Assembly: GCA_963841635.1 (NCBI GenBank)
Contig: CAWJDO010000002.1
Coordinates: 1,922,001 to 1,986,000 of the forward strand
DNA from: DASWZN01 sp963841635
Lineage (GTDB): Bacteria; Acidobacteriota; Terriglobia; Bryobacterales; Bryobacteraceae
DNA: 64,000 bases
Direction: 5' to 3'
Part shown: positions 7,960 to 17,175 of the stretch, piece by piece
How the letters are laid out: each line of letters opens with the position of its first letter
How positions within the stretch are numbered: the first letter of the stretch is position 1
Program-made: the position numbers and the translations under genes
Notes under the pieces: model-generated
The model's input: the letters and a program-made list of their open reading frames with translations, nothing else
Told to the model about the DNA's origin: nothing
Databases searched by the model: none

Positions 7960-9540
7960 TCAGTTCTTCTTCCCGCCGAGCAGCCCTTTGAGCAATCCCT
8001 CGCCCGTCTTCTCCAGGGTGTTGACCTTTTCCTTGACCACCGCTTTGTAGTCGGGCCGGAAGACCGGGTTGGCGCAGGTTCCCTGGACTGTGAACGGAAT
8101 GGGCGTGTTGCCCACTGCCGCGAGCAGCCCCGAGGTATGAACCGTCGCGCTCATCTTGAAATCCAGATCTTTCGCCGGGCTCACGGTCCCGGCGCCGGTC
8201 AGCTCGCCGATCGCCTCGATCAGCAGCCTCATGTCTTGCGCGCTGGTACCTTCAGGCGCCACCCGCACGTTGGCGCTCAGCGTCTGTATGTCCGTATCCG
8301 GCCCACCCTTGATGCCGGCCAGCTTCTCGATGCTCGCCATCTTCTTCGGCATGTCGAAGCCCGTCACCCTGACATTGTTCAGGGCTAGCGATCCCGCTGT
8401 CACCAGCTTGTCGGCAGGGCCGTCCATGGTCAGCGCCACGCTGGCCGTTCCGCCTTGCAGGCTGCTGCCCGCCGGCAGCACGACTCCGAGCGCAGGCAGC
8501 AGCGTCGCCAGTTCGGTCACCGGCATGTTCGGACCGGCCAGCGTCATGTGCAGCACCATCGCTTCGCCCTGTTCGGCGTAAGTCCCGGTGAGGTGCGCCG
8601 GCGCGCCGCCGATGTGGATGTCGCCCCGACGAAGCACGCCGCTGTGTTTCCTGAGATCGTGGTGCGCGGAGAAATCGAACTCCAGGGGACGCGTGGCCGG
8701 TGTTCCTGCCTTGGCAAGTTTTACATGCTCGACCTTCACTTTTCCATCGACCTGCATGACGAGACCGTCGGACGAACCGGTGCCATCGATCGAAACCAGC
8801 CCTGCGACCTCGGGCGCGAAATCGCTCATGCCCGAGCGGGCCAGGTCCAGTTGCGTCACCTTCAGCGAGGCATTCACCGGGGTCATCGCCGAGTCGGTGG
8901 GGTTGATGGGCCCGGCCTTGCCGTCCAACTGGATGGCTCCGCCGCCCGCGACCTTGGCCGCCAGGCTGAACGGAAACGCGGTGGTGGCCGAGAAGTCGCG
9001 CACCTCGATGTTCACCTGTTCCAGGATCAGGGGCTTCCAGTGTCCCAGCGTACGGCCCAGCTTCACTCGCCCGTTGGTGATCTTGACCAGCTTCACGGAG
9101 AGGTCGAGCGGCGCTGTTCCCGGCGCTGGCGCCGCTGCTGCCGGAGCATGCTTGCCTCCCAGGCTCGAGAAATTCCATGAGCCCGACGGGGCCTGCACCA
9201 GGGCGATCTCCGGCTGGTCGATGGTCAGATAGGTCACGATCAGCTTGCGCGACATCAGGAACGGCCAGATTTCCGCGCCCACGTTGAGCGCCTTCGCGCT
9301 GACGAAGGCCGGTTTGCCGAAGGCCTGGTCTTCCGACACGGAGAGATCGTCGGCGGTGACCTCGCCCGCCAGGATAGAGAGCCTCAGGTTGCCAAGCTTC
9401 ACCTCGCGGTTCAGCGCGGTCGAGAGCTGCGACTCGAGCATGGGCTTGAATTGATTTACGTTGATCAGGAACGGCAGGCTGATCGCCACCACTAGCAGAA
9501 CCGCTATAACGATGCCTAGCCACTTCAGAATTCGGCGCAT
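7960..9540 (-). CDS. AsmA-family protein
   Basis: 526 aa. N-terminus MRRILKWLGIVIAVLLVVAISLPFLI is a single membrane anchor. It is followed by NVNQFKPMLESQLSTALNREVKLGNLRLSI, the signature opening of AsmA proteins, and long beta-rich periplasmic repeats. The family is linked to outer-membrane assembly and lipid transport between membranes. The C-terminus (NPVFRPDYKAVVKEKVNTLEK) matches the usual AsmA ending. Start 9540 was chosen because it opens directly into the membrane helix; a longer frame to 9642 adds residues without family character. Confidence 0.85.
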   Translation of the reverse strand: MRRILKWLGIVIAVLLVVAISLPFLINVNQFKPMLESQLSTALNREVKLGNLRLSILAGEVTADDLSVSEDQAFGKPAFVSAKALNVGAEIWPFLMSRKLIVTYLTIDQPEIALVQAPSGSWNFSSLGGKHAPAAAAPAPGTAPLDLSVKLVKITNGRVKLGRTLGHWKPLILEQVNIEVRDFSATTAFPFSLAAKVAGGGAIQLDGKAGPINPTDSAMTPVNASLKVTQLDLARSGMSDFAPEVAGLVSIDGTGSSDGLVMQVDGKVKVEHVKLAKAGTPATRPLEFDFSAHHDLRKHSGVLRRGDIHIGGAPAHLTGTYAEQGEAMVLHMTLAGPNMPVTELATLLPALGVVLPAGSSLQGGTASVALTMDGPADKLVTAGSLALNNVRVTGFDMPKKMASIEKLAGIKGGPDTDIQTLSANVRVAPEGTSAQDMRLLIEAIGELTGAGTVSPAKDLDFKMSATVHTSGLLAAVGNTPIPFTVQGTCANPVFRPDYKAVVKEKVNTLEKTGEGLLKGLLGGKKN

Positions 9541-9628
9541 GTGCCCTCCAACTTCCTCCGAGTGTACCCCAGGACGCCCCGCTGCACCGGTGACCGCAGA
9601 CTGGCCCTTGGTTTGCATTTGAAAGAGC

Positions 9629-9865
9629 ATGGCTAAGATCACCGAGGCTCGACGGGATCATGTCGCCGATGAAGACTTCGCCTTCCCCAAGGAACGCAAA
9701 GAACCCATCCATGACGCTGCTCACGTGCGCAACGCGATTGCGCGTTTCAAGCAGGTGGAAGGCGTGACCGATGCGGAGCGCGACGCCGCCTGGAAGCGCA
9801 TCAAATCCGCCGCGAAGAAACACAACGTTGAGTTGGCGGAGCAAGACTGGCGCGAACTGAAGTAG
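9629..9865 (+). CDS. Small DUF6582-like protein
   Basis: 78 aa, highly charged. The pattern DFAFPKERKEPIHDAAHVRNAIARFKQVEGVTDAERDAAWKRI matches the small domain seen in phage and plasmid-borne proteins (F-A-L-P...YPI-D..H-ARNAL-RV). No catalytic residues are evident, and its role is unknown. It is divergent from the AsmA-like gene and convergent with the VWA genes. Confidence 0.65.
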   Translation: MAKITEARRDHVADEDFAFPKERKEPIHDAAHVRNAIARFKQVEGVTDAERDAAWKRIKSAAKKHNVELAEQDWRELK

Positions 9866-9875
9866 CAGATTCCGG

Positions 9876-10814
9876 CTAGCGCGGCCCCGCTGCCGCGGCG
9901 CGATTGGCCAGCTCCGGGCTGGCGTAGTAGCCGGTCCGCGTACGCACCGCCGGATGGTTGCGGGCGTCCACTACTACCTTGACCTGCCGGTAGCTGCCGT
10001 CGAGGGCGAGGTTCGTGGGTGTGTAGCCCAGGATGTATTGGTTGCGGATGTCGTGCGCCACCTGCAGCGTAAATGCCCCCACATCGTTGACGGCCTTCGG
10101 GTAGTAGGAGAGACCACCGGTCGCGGTCGCCAGTGCGTCCAGGGCGCGCTTGGCCCGCTTGCCCTCGCGATGGTCTTCCTCCTCCAGCAGGCCCAGGGTG
10201 TAGATCAGCGCCTCGCGCTGCTGCGCCTTCTGGATCAGCTTTTCGAGAGCGATCTCGCTGGCGTTGTCGTTGCCGTCCGTGACCACTACGATTACTTTCT
10301 TGTCGCGCTTGGCCTTGGACTTGAGGTACTCCATCGACAGGTCGATCGCATCGCGCATGGCCGTGCCGCCGCGGGAATCGATGCGCGCCACGCCTTCCTC
10401 GAGCTTCTTCATGTCGTTGGTCATGGGCACGTCGAGATAGGCCTCGTCGTTGAAGTTGACGATGAAAACCTCGTCTTGCGAATTGGACGCCTTGACCAGG
10501 GCCATGGCCGCGTCCTCGACCTTCTTCCGCTTCTCGCGCATGCTCCCGCTGTTGTCGATCACGATGCCCATCGAGACCGGGACGTCCTCGCGCCGGAACA
10601 GCTTGAGCTTCTGCTCGGCGCCATCCTCAAACACGTGGAACGCGGTGCGCGGCAGGTCGGTGACCAGCTTGCCGCGATTGTCCACCACCGTGGCGTGCAG
10701 CACCACCAGGCGCGTGTCGGCCGTGAACGTCGCGCCGCTCTGCTCCTGCGGGCAGAGGGGAGCCGCCAGCGCGGCCATCAGGCCGAGGGCAAAGGCGCTA
10801 CTGCGTAGGTGCAT
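9876..10814 (-). CDS. VWFA-related Acidobacterial domain protein
   Basis: 312 aa with a signal peptide (about residues 1-20). It carries a von Willebrand A domain with MIDAS residues DNSGSM (about 87-92), a downstream TAMRD threonine and TDGNDN. The preceding strand ...VVDNRGKLVTDLPRTAFHVFEDG is the start of the Acidobacterial VWFA-related family. The protein is predicted secreted, with unknown ligand. Its start at 10814 lies 17 bp inside the upstream VWA gene in another frame, so the two form an operon. C-terminal GYTPTNLALDGSYRQVKVVV and RTRTGYYA are shared with its neighbour. Confidence 0.88.
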   Translation of the reverse strand: MHLRSSAFALGLMAALAAPLCPQEQSGATFTADTRLVVLHATVVDNRGKLVTDLPRTAFHVFEDGAEQKLKLFRREDVPVSMGIVIDNSGSMREKRKKVEDAAMALVKASNSQDEVFIVNFNDEAYLDVPMTNDMKKLEEGVARIDSRGGTAMRDAIDLSMEYLKSKAKRDKKVIVVVTDGNDNASEIALEKLIQKAQQREALIYTLGLLEEEDHREGKRAKRALDALATATGGLSYYPKAVNDVGAFTLQVAHDIRNQYILGYTPTNLALDGSYRQVKVVVDARNHPAVRTRTGYYASPELANRAAAAGPR

Positions 10815-11826
10815 AGTAACCGAGGCGCCAGAAAGCACGGAGCGGCGGGAGCCCCTTGGGCTGAACCAGCTTGACCTGGACATGCCTGTACTTCCCGTCC
10901 TTGGAGGCATTACTGGGAGCGTAGAACAAAACGTACTGGTTGTGCAGCTCGTACCCGATCCTCTCGGCCACGTCCGGCAGTTCGGCCAGGTTCTCCACCG
11001 GAAAATGACGCCCGCCGGTCTGCTCCGCGATCTCGCTCAGCAGGCTTGGCCCGGACAACTCTTCCGCCGTCCGCCCACGGGCGGCCATCGGCTCAAAAAT
11101 ACCGATTGCGTAAATTTGGACGTCCGCTTCACGCACCAGGTTCTTGATTTCGGTCTCGGTGTAGCGGCTGCTGTTGTCGCCGCCGTCGGAGATCACCACC
11201 AGTGCTTTGCGCGGATTGTGAGCCTTCTTCATCTGGTTGATGGCCAGGTACACGCTGTCGAGCAGCGCCGTTCGGCCCTTCGATTCGACGAAGGTCAGCC
11301 GGTTCTGTATCGCATCCGGATCGTGGGTGAAACCCAGCGCCAGCTCTGGCCGGTCGTTGAACTGCACCAGGAAGAACTCGTCGTCCGGGTTCGCCGTTTT
11401 CAGCAGCTGCGCCACGGCCTCGCGGGACTTCTGGAGCTTCGCTCCCATGCTGCCGCTGTGGTCGAACACCAGCCCGATCGAGATCGGCGCGTCTTCGCTC
11501 GACAGGTAGGCGATCTTCTGCTCCACCTTGTCCTCGAAGATGCGGAAGTGCTTGATTTCGAGGCCGGTGACGAAGCGGTTCAGCGGGTCCGTCACCGTCA
11601 CAGGAATTGGCACCAGCGTGGTATCGACGCGGATGCTGCGCGAACGCGGGATGTCCGGGTTGGCCGCGGGCACCAGCGCTTTGGTGCGCGGCTGGATTGA
11701 AACCTGGGGTTCCGCCGGAATCTGCGGAGTGCTCTTCTCGTCGCCGGCCAGGCACGTGCCTGCGAACGCGACTGCCCAAAAAACGATGAAACTACTGTAC
11801 TTCAAAGGCCCACGCGCAACCATCAC
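10798..11826 (-). CDS. VWFA-related Acidobacterial domain protein, first of pair
   Basis: About 341 aa. Signal sequence, then PVTVTDPLNRFVTGLEIKHF and a VWA domain with MIDAS DHSGS (about residues 122-126), RTALLD and SDGGDN. It is a paralogue of the downstream gene. GTG (11826) and ATG (11823) are adjacent in frame; a GGGAGG/GGAG site at about 11830-11840 serves either. The last residues APTQ end inside the next gene's start region. Confidence 0.88.
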   Translation of the reverse strand: MMVARGPLKYSSFIVFWAVAFAGTCLAGDEKSTPQIPAEPQVSIQPRTKALVPAANPDIPRSRSIRVDTTLVPIPVTVTDPLNRFVTGLEIKHFRIFEDKVEQKIAYLSSEDAPISIGLVFDHSGSMGAKLQKSREAVAQLLKTANPDDEFFLVQFNDRPELALGFTHDPDAIQNRLTFVESKGRTALLDSVYLAINQMKKAHNPRKALVVISDGGDNSSRYTETEIKNLVREADVQIYAIGIFEPMAARGRTAEELSGPSLLSEIAEQTGGRHFPVENLAELPDVAERIGYELHNQYVLFYAPSNASKDGKYRHVQVKLVQPKGLPPLRAFWRLGYYAPTQ

Positions 11827-12038
11827 TGGCTCTCCCCTCCCGTAAGGCTGCGACGACTCTCAGTATATCATCAGCAATCTGCATTCCAACTTCTTGTAGG
11901 CAGACCGATAACCCGGTCCGGGATTGCCTGCAACTTGCGACGCTGCAATCGTTTTGGAAGTTACAGTTTTTTGGATCGCGGAACGGGCGGAAGAGTCGCA
12001 GGAAATCGCTGGCCGGCGGGCTGCATAGTCTCAATAGG

Positions 12039-12389
12039 CTAACCCGCCCGCGTGCCATCGGGCACCGGTCTCTCGGGCACGGCGAGCGCGGGTGCGATTC
12101 CGTCGGCGTAGCCCAGGTCGAACAGCATCCCTTCGGAGAGGACGCCGCGCATCCGCCTCGGCTCCAGGTTGACCACGAACAATGCCTGCCGCCCCTCGAC
12201 CTCGCGGGGGTTCTCGCGCTCCTGCTTCATGCCGGCGACGATGGTCCGGCGGTGGTCTCCGGAGTTGACGGTCAGCGCGAGCAGGCGGTCCGAGCCTGGG
12301 ACATCCGCGACCGCCTCAATCGTGCCTATGCGAATGTCCAACTGGTTGAGGTGTTCCACGGAGACGGGCGGCTTGATGGGGGCGGGCAT
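12039..12389 (-). CDS. tRNA-binding (OB-fold) domain protein, CsaA-like
   Basis: 116 aa. The sequence LDIRIGTIEAVADVPGSDRLLALTVNSGDHRRTIVAG, then LFVVNLEPRRMRGVLSEGMLF, is the EMAP/CsaA/MetRS C-terminal OB fold that binds tRNA. As a free protein it could be a CsaA-type chaperone or a stand-alone tRNA-binding subunit. The start MPAPIKPP at 12389 fits family length; an extension to 12494 lacks similarity and would overlap the divergent gene. Confidence 0.82.
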   Translation of the reverse strand: MPAPIKPPVSVEHLNQLDIRIGTIEAVADVPGSDRLLALTVNSGDHRRTIVAGMKQERENPREVEGRQALFVVNLEPRRMRGVLSEGMLFDLGYADGIAPALAVPERPVPDGTRAG

Positions 12390-12422
12390 GCGAAAAGCGT
12401 ACCACGGAGTCCGGCTTCGGAT

Positions 12423-12938
12423 ATGCTGGTATCCATGCCTGCGGAAAACGAGCTGGTCACGATCTTTCGCTCCACCGACGCCGACGCCGAGCAACAGGCG
12501 AGCGTCGTGTGCGACATGCTGGCGAATGCCAACATCGCCGCCGAGATCTTCGACGATTCAGCCCCCGGAGTGCCGGAGGGCGCGGTGGAAGTCCGGGTGC
12601 CGGCCGGGCGCCAGGCGGACGCCGAGCAACTGATGGCGATTCATCGGGACTTCAACCCCGGTGCGCTCGATTTGTCGCACGATCTCGACATGGTGCCGGT
12701 GTTTGCTTCCGATGCGCCCAACGCCGAGATGATCGCGGCCGAGATCCGCAGCATTTTGGAGTCGCAGAGCATCCCGTCGATGGTGGTGAGCGGCACCATG
12801 TTCCCCAGCCTGCCCTTCGAGGTCCGCGTGCCCAAGGAGCGGTTGGAGGAGGCGCGGCACGCGATCACCGCCGCCGAAGAGGCCGGCCCTGACGCGGCCG
12901 ACGAGGCCGAACTGGAGTCGGAAGAGGGCGGCCAGTAG
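12423..12938 (+). CDS. DUF2007-like putative signal-transducing protein, two repeats
   Basis: About 167-171 aa (in-frame ATGs at 12423 and 12435). Two similar halves are seen: LVTIFRSTDADAEQQASVVCDMLANANIAAEIFDD ... EVRVPAGR..AEQL, and DMVPVFASDAPNAEMIAAEIRSILESQSIPSMV ... EVRVPKERLEEAR. Each half matches the beta-alpha-beta DUF2007 unit. The acidic tail is low complexity. Function is unknown. Confidence 0.7.
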   Translation: MLVSMPAENELVTIFRSTDADAEQQASVVCDMLANANIAAEIFDDSAPGVPEGAVEVRVPAGRQADAEQLMAIHRDFNPGALDLSHDLDMVPVFASDAPNAEMIAAEIRSILESQSIPSMVVSGTMFPSLPFEVRVPKERLEEARHAITAAEEAGPDAADEAELESEEGGQ

Positions 12939-12957
12939 GGCGTCCCTGAAGGCACGC

Positions 12958-15489
12958 CTAGAACGGGTCGTAAAGCCCAGGCGCGCGCTCTTCCGGGCTC
13001 AGCGGCGTCTCGAAACGGATTCGGCGGCCGTCCGAGAGGATCGAGATCAGGCCGTCGCGGTCCGTGCGCAGGACCGCGGTGTGCAGGCTGTCGAGCCGGT
13101 CGAGAACCTCCTGGTTCGGGAACCGGAACTGGTTCTCAAAACCATCCGAGATCACGGCAAAAGCGGGCTGCACCTGTTCGAGGAACGGTTCCGTGCTCGA
13201 CGTCTTGCTCCCGTGGTGAGCCACCTTGAGCACGTCGGCGCGCTCGAGCGTTCCAGCCTCCACCAACTGCCGCTCCACGCGCCGCTCGATGTCGCCGGTG
13301 AATAGAAACGAGCGCTGGCCGTAGGTGACGCGCAGCACCATCGAATCGTTGTTGGGCGCCTCCGCCGAGGGCTCGTGGTCCGGCAGCGGGGCGAGCACCT
13401 CGATGCCGGTCCCGCCGTAGCGGAATCGCTGCCCGCTCTCCAGCCGGACCATGCGGACGTGGCGCCGGCGGGCGGTCTCCTCCAGGTGCCGCCACTCGGG
13501 AGAGTCAGCCACCGCCCCGATCCACAGCTCCTTGGGCCGGAAATTGTCGATGATAGCCGCCAGGCCGCCGATGTGGTCCTCGTGCGAATGACTGAGGGCC
13601 ACCACGTTGAGCCTGCGGATCGAGCGCGACCAGAGGTAGGGTGAGACCACGTCTTCGCCGGTGTCGATGCGCGGCTTGCGCGAATTCCCGTGCGCCGCGA
13701 GGCCACCGCCATCGAGCATCATGAGCTTGCCATCGGGGAAGGCGAGGAACAGACCGTCGCCCTGGCCTACGTCGATGGCCGTGAGCTCCAGAATTCCGCG
13801 CTCCGTCCGGGGCGGGAAGGGATGCCACACCAGCAGGGCGAGCAGCAGAGCGTTTGCAGCCAGGACCGAGAGCGCGGCGCGCCGCCGGTCAAAGACCAGG
13901 GTCAGCGAGACCACCGCCGCAACCAGCGCGACGGCGAGCCATAGCGGCGGGTCCGAAATGCGCCAGTCCGGCTCCCAGCCCACGTGCCACAGGGCGATGC
14001 TCTCCGAGACTCCCAGCAGCCAGCCCGCGACGGCGGCCGCGAACCCCCAGCCGGTGAATACCGCTACGAATCCCACCGGGATCACCGCGGACATCAGCGG
14101 CACGATGAGCAGGTTGGCGCTCAGGCCCGTGATGGAGACGCGATGGAAGTAGATGCCCATGGGCAGCGCCAGGCCGAACTGCATTACCGCCGAGATGACG
14201 GTCAGGTCCCAGCAGAAAACTATTACGCGCGCGGCCGGGCCCAACACCCGCAGCCAGGCGCCGGGAGAAATCACGCGCCTCACGGCGAACGACAGCGTTT
14301 CGGACAGCAGCCTGAGTTCGACGCGGAAGTGCGCGGCGCGCGGCGGCATGTGCAGGTCGCGGTCGCGATCCGCGAGGTCTCTCAGCCCCAAGGCGAGCGG
14401 CCCGGAAGTCCGCTCGATGATGGGGACAGCCAGCGCGCCGATCAGCGCCACGGCCAGGAACGAGAGCTGGAAGCTGGCGTCGAAGAGCTGCTCCGGGTCG
14501 AAGACCACGAAGGCGAGCGCCACGGCGGCCAGCAGGTTCAGCACGCGCGAGCGACGGTACATGTACCGCAGGAAGACGAACAACGCGAAGCCCGTGGCCG
14601 AACGCACCGCCGGCGCCTGCCATCCGGCGACGAAGGCGTAGAGCATGGCCGCCAGCGCGGTGGCCGTCAGCGCGACTGGCTCCGGAACGAAGCATACGCG
14701 CAGCAGGAACAGGAGGAACCCGGCCAGTACCGTGACGTGCAATCCGGAGATGACGATGGTGTGGTAGGTCCCGGTGCGGCGAAAGTGGTCGGTCCAGACC
14801 CTTTCAAGATTCGACGATTCGCCGATGAGGACGGCTTGGGTCATGGCGGAGGCGTAGGTGTCGCCAGGGTAGAGCTTATCCAGGCGGTGGAGCGCGGTGC
14901 TGCGCAGGTCGAAGATGACCTTCCAGAAGCGCGATCCGCAGCGGCCCGGCAAGAAGCGCAGAGCCGCTGCGCGGCCTGAGGCGGTCCAGTAGATGTCCTG
15001 GCGGGCCAGGTACGCGACATAATCGAACGAACCGGGATTGCGGAAGTTGTGCGTGCGCCGCAGGTGCGCGTCGAGCTCCACCATGCGGCCGAAGCCGAAG
15101 TCCGGCAGACGCTCGCCGGGTTTGACGTACAAGCTGACGCGGGCGCGCGCGTGGGGAGCCATTTCCAGAGTGAACTGCTCGCGGTCCGCCGAGAAGACCG
15201 GAGGGTTGACCACGCATCCGCTCAGGATCACGGTCTCGCCGGCCGCGGCGTCGATCTCGGGCGGCGGGCCGGGGCGATGCAGGACGGCGATCAGCGCGCC
15301 GGCGAAAACGCACGCTGTCAGGGCGGCGGCGAGCGCGACGCGGAGGGTGCTGGTCCAGAAGGCGAGCGCCGCCAGAACAGCCAGGGCGGCGATTGCCAGG
15401 CCGAGCTCGGACGGACGAAACGACACGAACCGCGAGGCAACGACACCCCCGGCGAGCGCGAAAAACGGTGGCAGCAGCGGGTTGCGCAA
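12958..15489 (-). CDS. comEC: ComEC/Rec2 DNA internalization protein
   Basis: 843 aa, the full family length. N-terminal helices and a DUF4131 region are followed by the competence domain (VLIGESSNLERVWTDHFRRTGTYHTIVISGLHVTVLAGFLLF). A C-terminal metallo-beta-lactamase-like domain has HSHEDHIGG at about residue 633, KVAHHGSKTSS, and a DVGQGDGLFLAFPDG opening. In transformable bacteria it forms the inner-membrane channel that pulls in single-stranded DNA. The first usable start is TTG at 15489; no ATG lies upstream in frame. No other competence gene is adjacent, but a type IV pilus-like cluster lies 19 kb away. Confidence 0.9.
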   Translation of the reverse strand: MRNPLLPPFFALAGGVVASRFVSFRPSELGLAIAALAVLAALAFWTSTLRVALAAALTACVFAGALIAVLHRPGPPPEIDAAAGETVILSGCVVNPPVFSADREQFTLEMAPHARARVSLYVKPGERLPDFGFGRMVELDAHLRRTHNFRNPGSFDYVAYLARQDIYWTASGRAAALRFLPGRCGSRFWKVIFDLRSTALHRLDKLYPGDTYASAMTQAVLIGESSNLERVWTDHFRRTGTYHTIVISGLHVTVLAGFLLFLLRVCFVPEPVALTATALAAMLYAFVAGWQAPAVRSATGFALFVFLRYMYRRSRVLNLLAAVALAFVVFDPEQLFDASFQLSFLAVALIGALAVPIIERTSGPLALGLRDLADRDRDLHMPPRAAHFRVELRLLSETLSFAVRRVISPGAWLRVLGPAARVIVFCWDLTVISAVMQFGLALPMGIYFHRVSITGLSANLLIVPLMSAVIPVGFVAVFTGWGFAAAVAGWLLGVSESIALWHVGWEPDWRISDPPLWLAVALVAAVVSLTLVFDRRRAALSVLAANALLLALLVWHPFPPRTERGILELTAIDVGQGDGLFLAFPDGKLMMLDGGGLAAHGNSRKPRIDTGEDVVSPYLWSRSIRRLNVVALSHSHEDHIGGLAAIIDNFRPKELWIGAVADSPEWRHLEETARRRHVRMVRLESGQRFRYGGTGIEVLAPLPDHEPSAEAPNNDSMVLRVTYGQRSFLFTGDIERRVERQLVEAGTLERADVLKVAHHGSKTSSTEPFLEQVQPAFAVISDGFENQFRFPNQEVLDRLDSLHTAVLRTDRDGLISILSDGRRIRFETPLSPEERAPGLYDPF

Positions 15490-15528
15490 AGTGCTCTCGG
15501 AAAGGTAGTGGGGGGAAGGCGGGAAAAA

Positions 15529-16647
15529 TCACACGGCCAACGCGGCCATCCGTGAGATAGCGTTAACGAGCTTGCGGTAGGGAACCCGCTCCAGGGCGGG
15601 GAAGGGCAGCCATTCGCCGTCGCGCCAGGTGGAGTAATACCAGCGCGCGAGCAGGGCCAGGTGCTCCTGCCGCTCTTCGAGCGAGGGCCGGCGCGGTTGG
15701 ATAGCGGCCACCACTTCGCGCAGCCGGTGGTCCATCGAGATGGTCTTTCCTTCGAACACCTCGAAGCCGAACCGCACCGGCGGCTGCCAGCATCCCGCGA
15801 CCACGAACCACAGCTCGACGGCGCCCGGCTCGCCGGAGGCCGTCACGGCCACGCCGCACAACTGGTCGATGTCGGCCACCAGGGTATCGCGCAGGCGCAG
15901 GGCTTCCTGTATCTTCTCGATGCGCGCGTGTTCGCGTGCCGCGTCCTCGAAGCGCAATTCCTCGCTCAGCCGTTCCCGCGCTGTCTCGAGCGGCTCGACC
16001 AGCGAGCGGCCGTCCGTTCGGAAGAACTCCGCAATGCGATCCACTTCGGCGCGGTACTCGTCGGCGGTCACCGCCTGCTGGCACGGCCGCATGCATTTGC
16101 TCATCTCGCCGTAGATGCATCCGGGGTGCTCGGGCGACGGCGCAAGGTCCTCCTGGCATCGCCGGATCTGGAACAGTTCGACTGTCGCGGCTTCGAACTG
16201 CTCGGCGGCGGCGCGAGTGCGGAACGGCCCGCAGTAGAGGCCCCGCCCGCCCGCGAGGCGCGTGGTGATCTGCGTCCGCGGGAACGCGTTGGAGAGGACC
16301 AGCTTCACGTAAGGCGGCATGCGGAGCTTGGCCAGCTCCAGGTAAGTCTCCGGGAAGTGTTGCCGCGCCAGCTCGTAGAACAGCAGCCGCGTCTCGAGCG
16401 CGGAGCCGGCCAGCCAGTACTCGACGCGGCTCGCTACGGGCCTGAGGTTCAGCCAGCGCGATGGCCCCGGCCGCTCGCCGAGCAGGCGCTTCAGGCGCCG
16501 CCGCAGCACGCCGGTCCGCCCCAGGTACGGTGCGCCCTCGCGCGGCCAGACCAGGAACACCGCGGGCCGGTCTGGAGTCTCTGCGATGCGCGCATCGAGC
16601 TCGTTTGGTGCGACGGTGAGGTCGATCACGAAGGGATCGTGCGCCAT
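15529..16647 (-). CDS. UvrC-like protein without C-terminal nuclease domain
   Basis: 372 aa, about 60% of UvrC length. An N-terminal GIY-YIG-like domain (GAPYLGRTGVLRRRLKRLL) is followed by the UvrC cysteine motif CIYGEMSKCMRPC at about 180. A UVR motif (ARERLSEELRFEDAAREHARIEKIQEAL) lies near 215-242. The RNase H-like and helix-hairpin-helix domains of UvrC are missing, so it could nick only with the N-terminal site, as Cho does. The canonical GIY/YIG residues are weak. Role in repair is inferred from homology only. Confidence 0.8.
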   Translation of the reverse strand: MAHDPFVIDLTVAPNELDARIAETPDRPAVFLVWPREGAPYLGRTGVLRRRLKRLLGERPGPSRWLNLRPVASRVEYWLAGSALETRLLFYELARQHFPETYLELAKLRMPPYVKLVLSNAFPRTQITTRLAGGRGLYCGPFRTRAAAEQFEAATVELFQIRRCQEDLAPSPEHPGCIYGEMSKCMRPCQQAVTADEYRAEVDRIAEFFRTDGRSLVEPLETARERLSEELRFEDAAREHARIEKIQEALRLRDTLVADIDQLCGVAVTASGEPGAVELWFVVAGCWQPPVRFGFEVFEGKTISMDHRLREVVAAIQPRRPSLEERQEHLALLARWYYSTWRDGEWLPFPALERVPYRKLVNAISRMAALAV

Positions 16648-16668
16648 TCAACTCCACGATCTCATAGG

Positions 16669-17169
16669 CGCCCGTCGCGCGTCGCCCGTCGCTCGTCGCA
16701 ACGTCCCAATCGCGAGGCAGCCCGAGCCTAATGCCGCATAGTTTTCCCGGATGCGGACAGCCGGAGTGGGGCGGCTCTCCAGAGCTGCGGGGGACGTCCA
16801 CGTCCGGCTTCCTTCGTTTCAGGAAGTTGGACGGAGGCGGGTCTGGAGACCCGCTGCAGGACCGGAGAGGGACTTGCGAAATTCAGTTCGTCGCGTCCGC
16901 CGCGAGAGGTGAAAGGGCTGAAAAGCGGCGACAGGCACCGCTGTCCACGCGCGCTCGAGACCTATCCCGTTGACCAGGCGGACAGGTCGCTTGGGACAGC
17001 GGCCAGTCACCGTTTTTCAGCGGCGTCTTCAGTCTGTCGGGTCAATTATGCAAGTTCCGCTGGAGACCCGCCCCGCGGTATCTGCCCGGTCTCGGGAAAG
17101 CTATGCGGCATTAAGCACCGAGCCTGCGCCCACAGGATCGACGGGCGACGGGCGACGCGCGACGAGCGG
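16669..17169. repeat. 500-bp foldback (large imperfect palindrome) element
   Basis: The gap between two minus-strand genes is one layered inverted repeat. The outer arms are CGTCGCGCGTCGCCCGTCG-type runs at 16670-16699 and, inverted, 17140-17169. Next come TAATGCCGCATAG plus TTTTCCCGG (16729-16750) and its inverse (17092-17113), with similarity continuing about 40 bp inward. Inner arms are CTGAAAAGCGGCGAC...CCGCTGTCC (16918-16946) and its inverse (16994-17020). No convincing ORF is inside. It resembles a MITE or foldback element; no target duplication is obvious. Confidence 0.7.
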
Positions 17170-17175
17170 GTTCCT

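Noticed and set aside
12039..12494. Longer N-terminus for the tRNA-binding protein
   Set aside because: The extra residues lack similarity to the family and would overlap the divergent gene's start.
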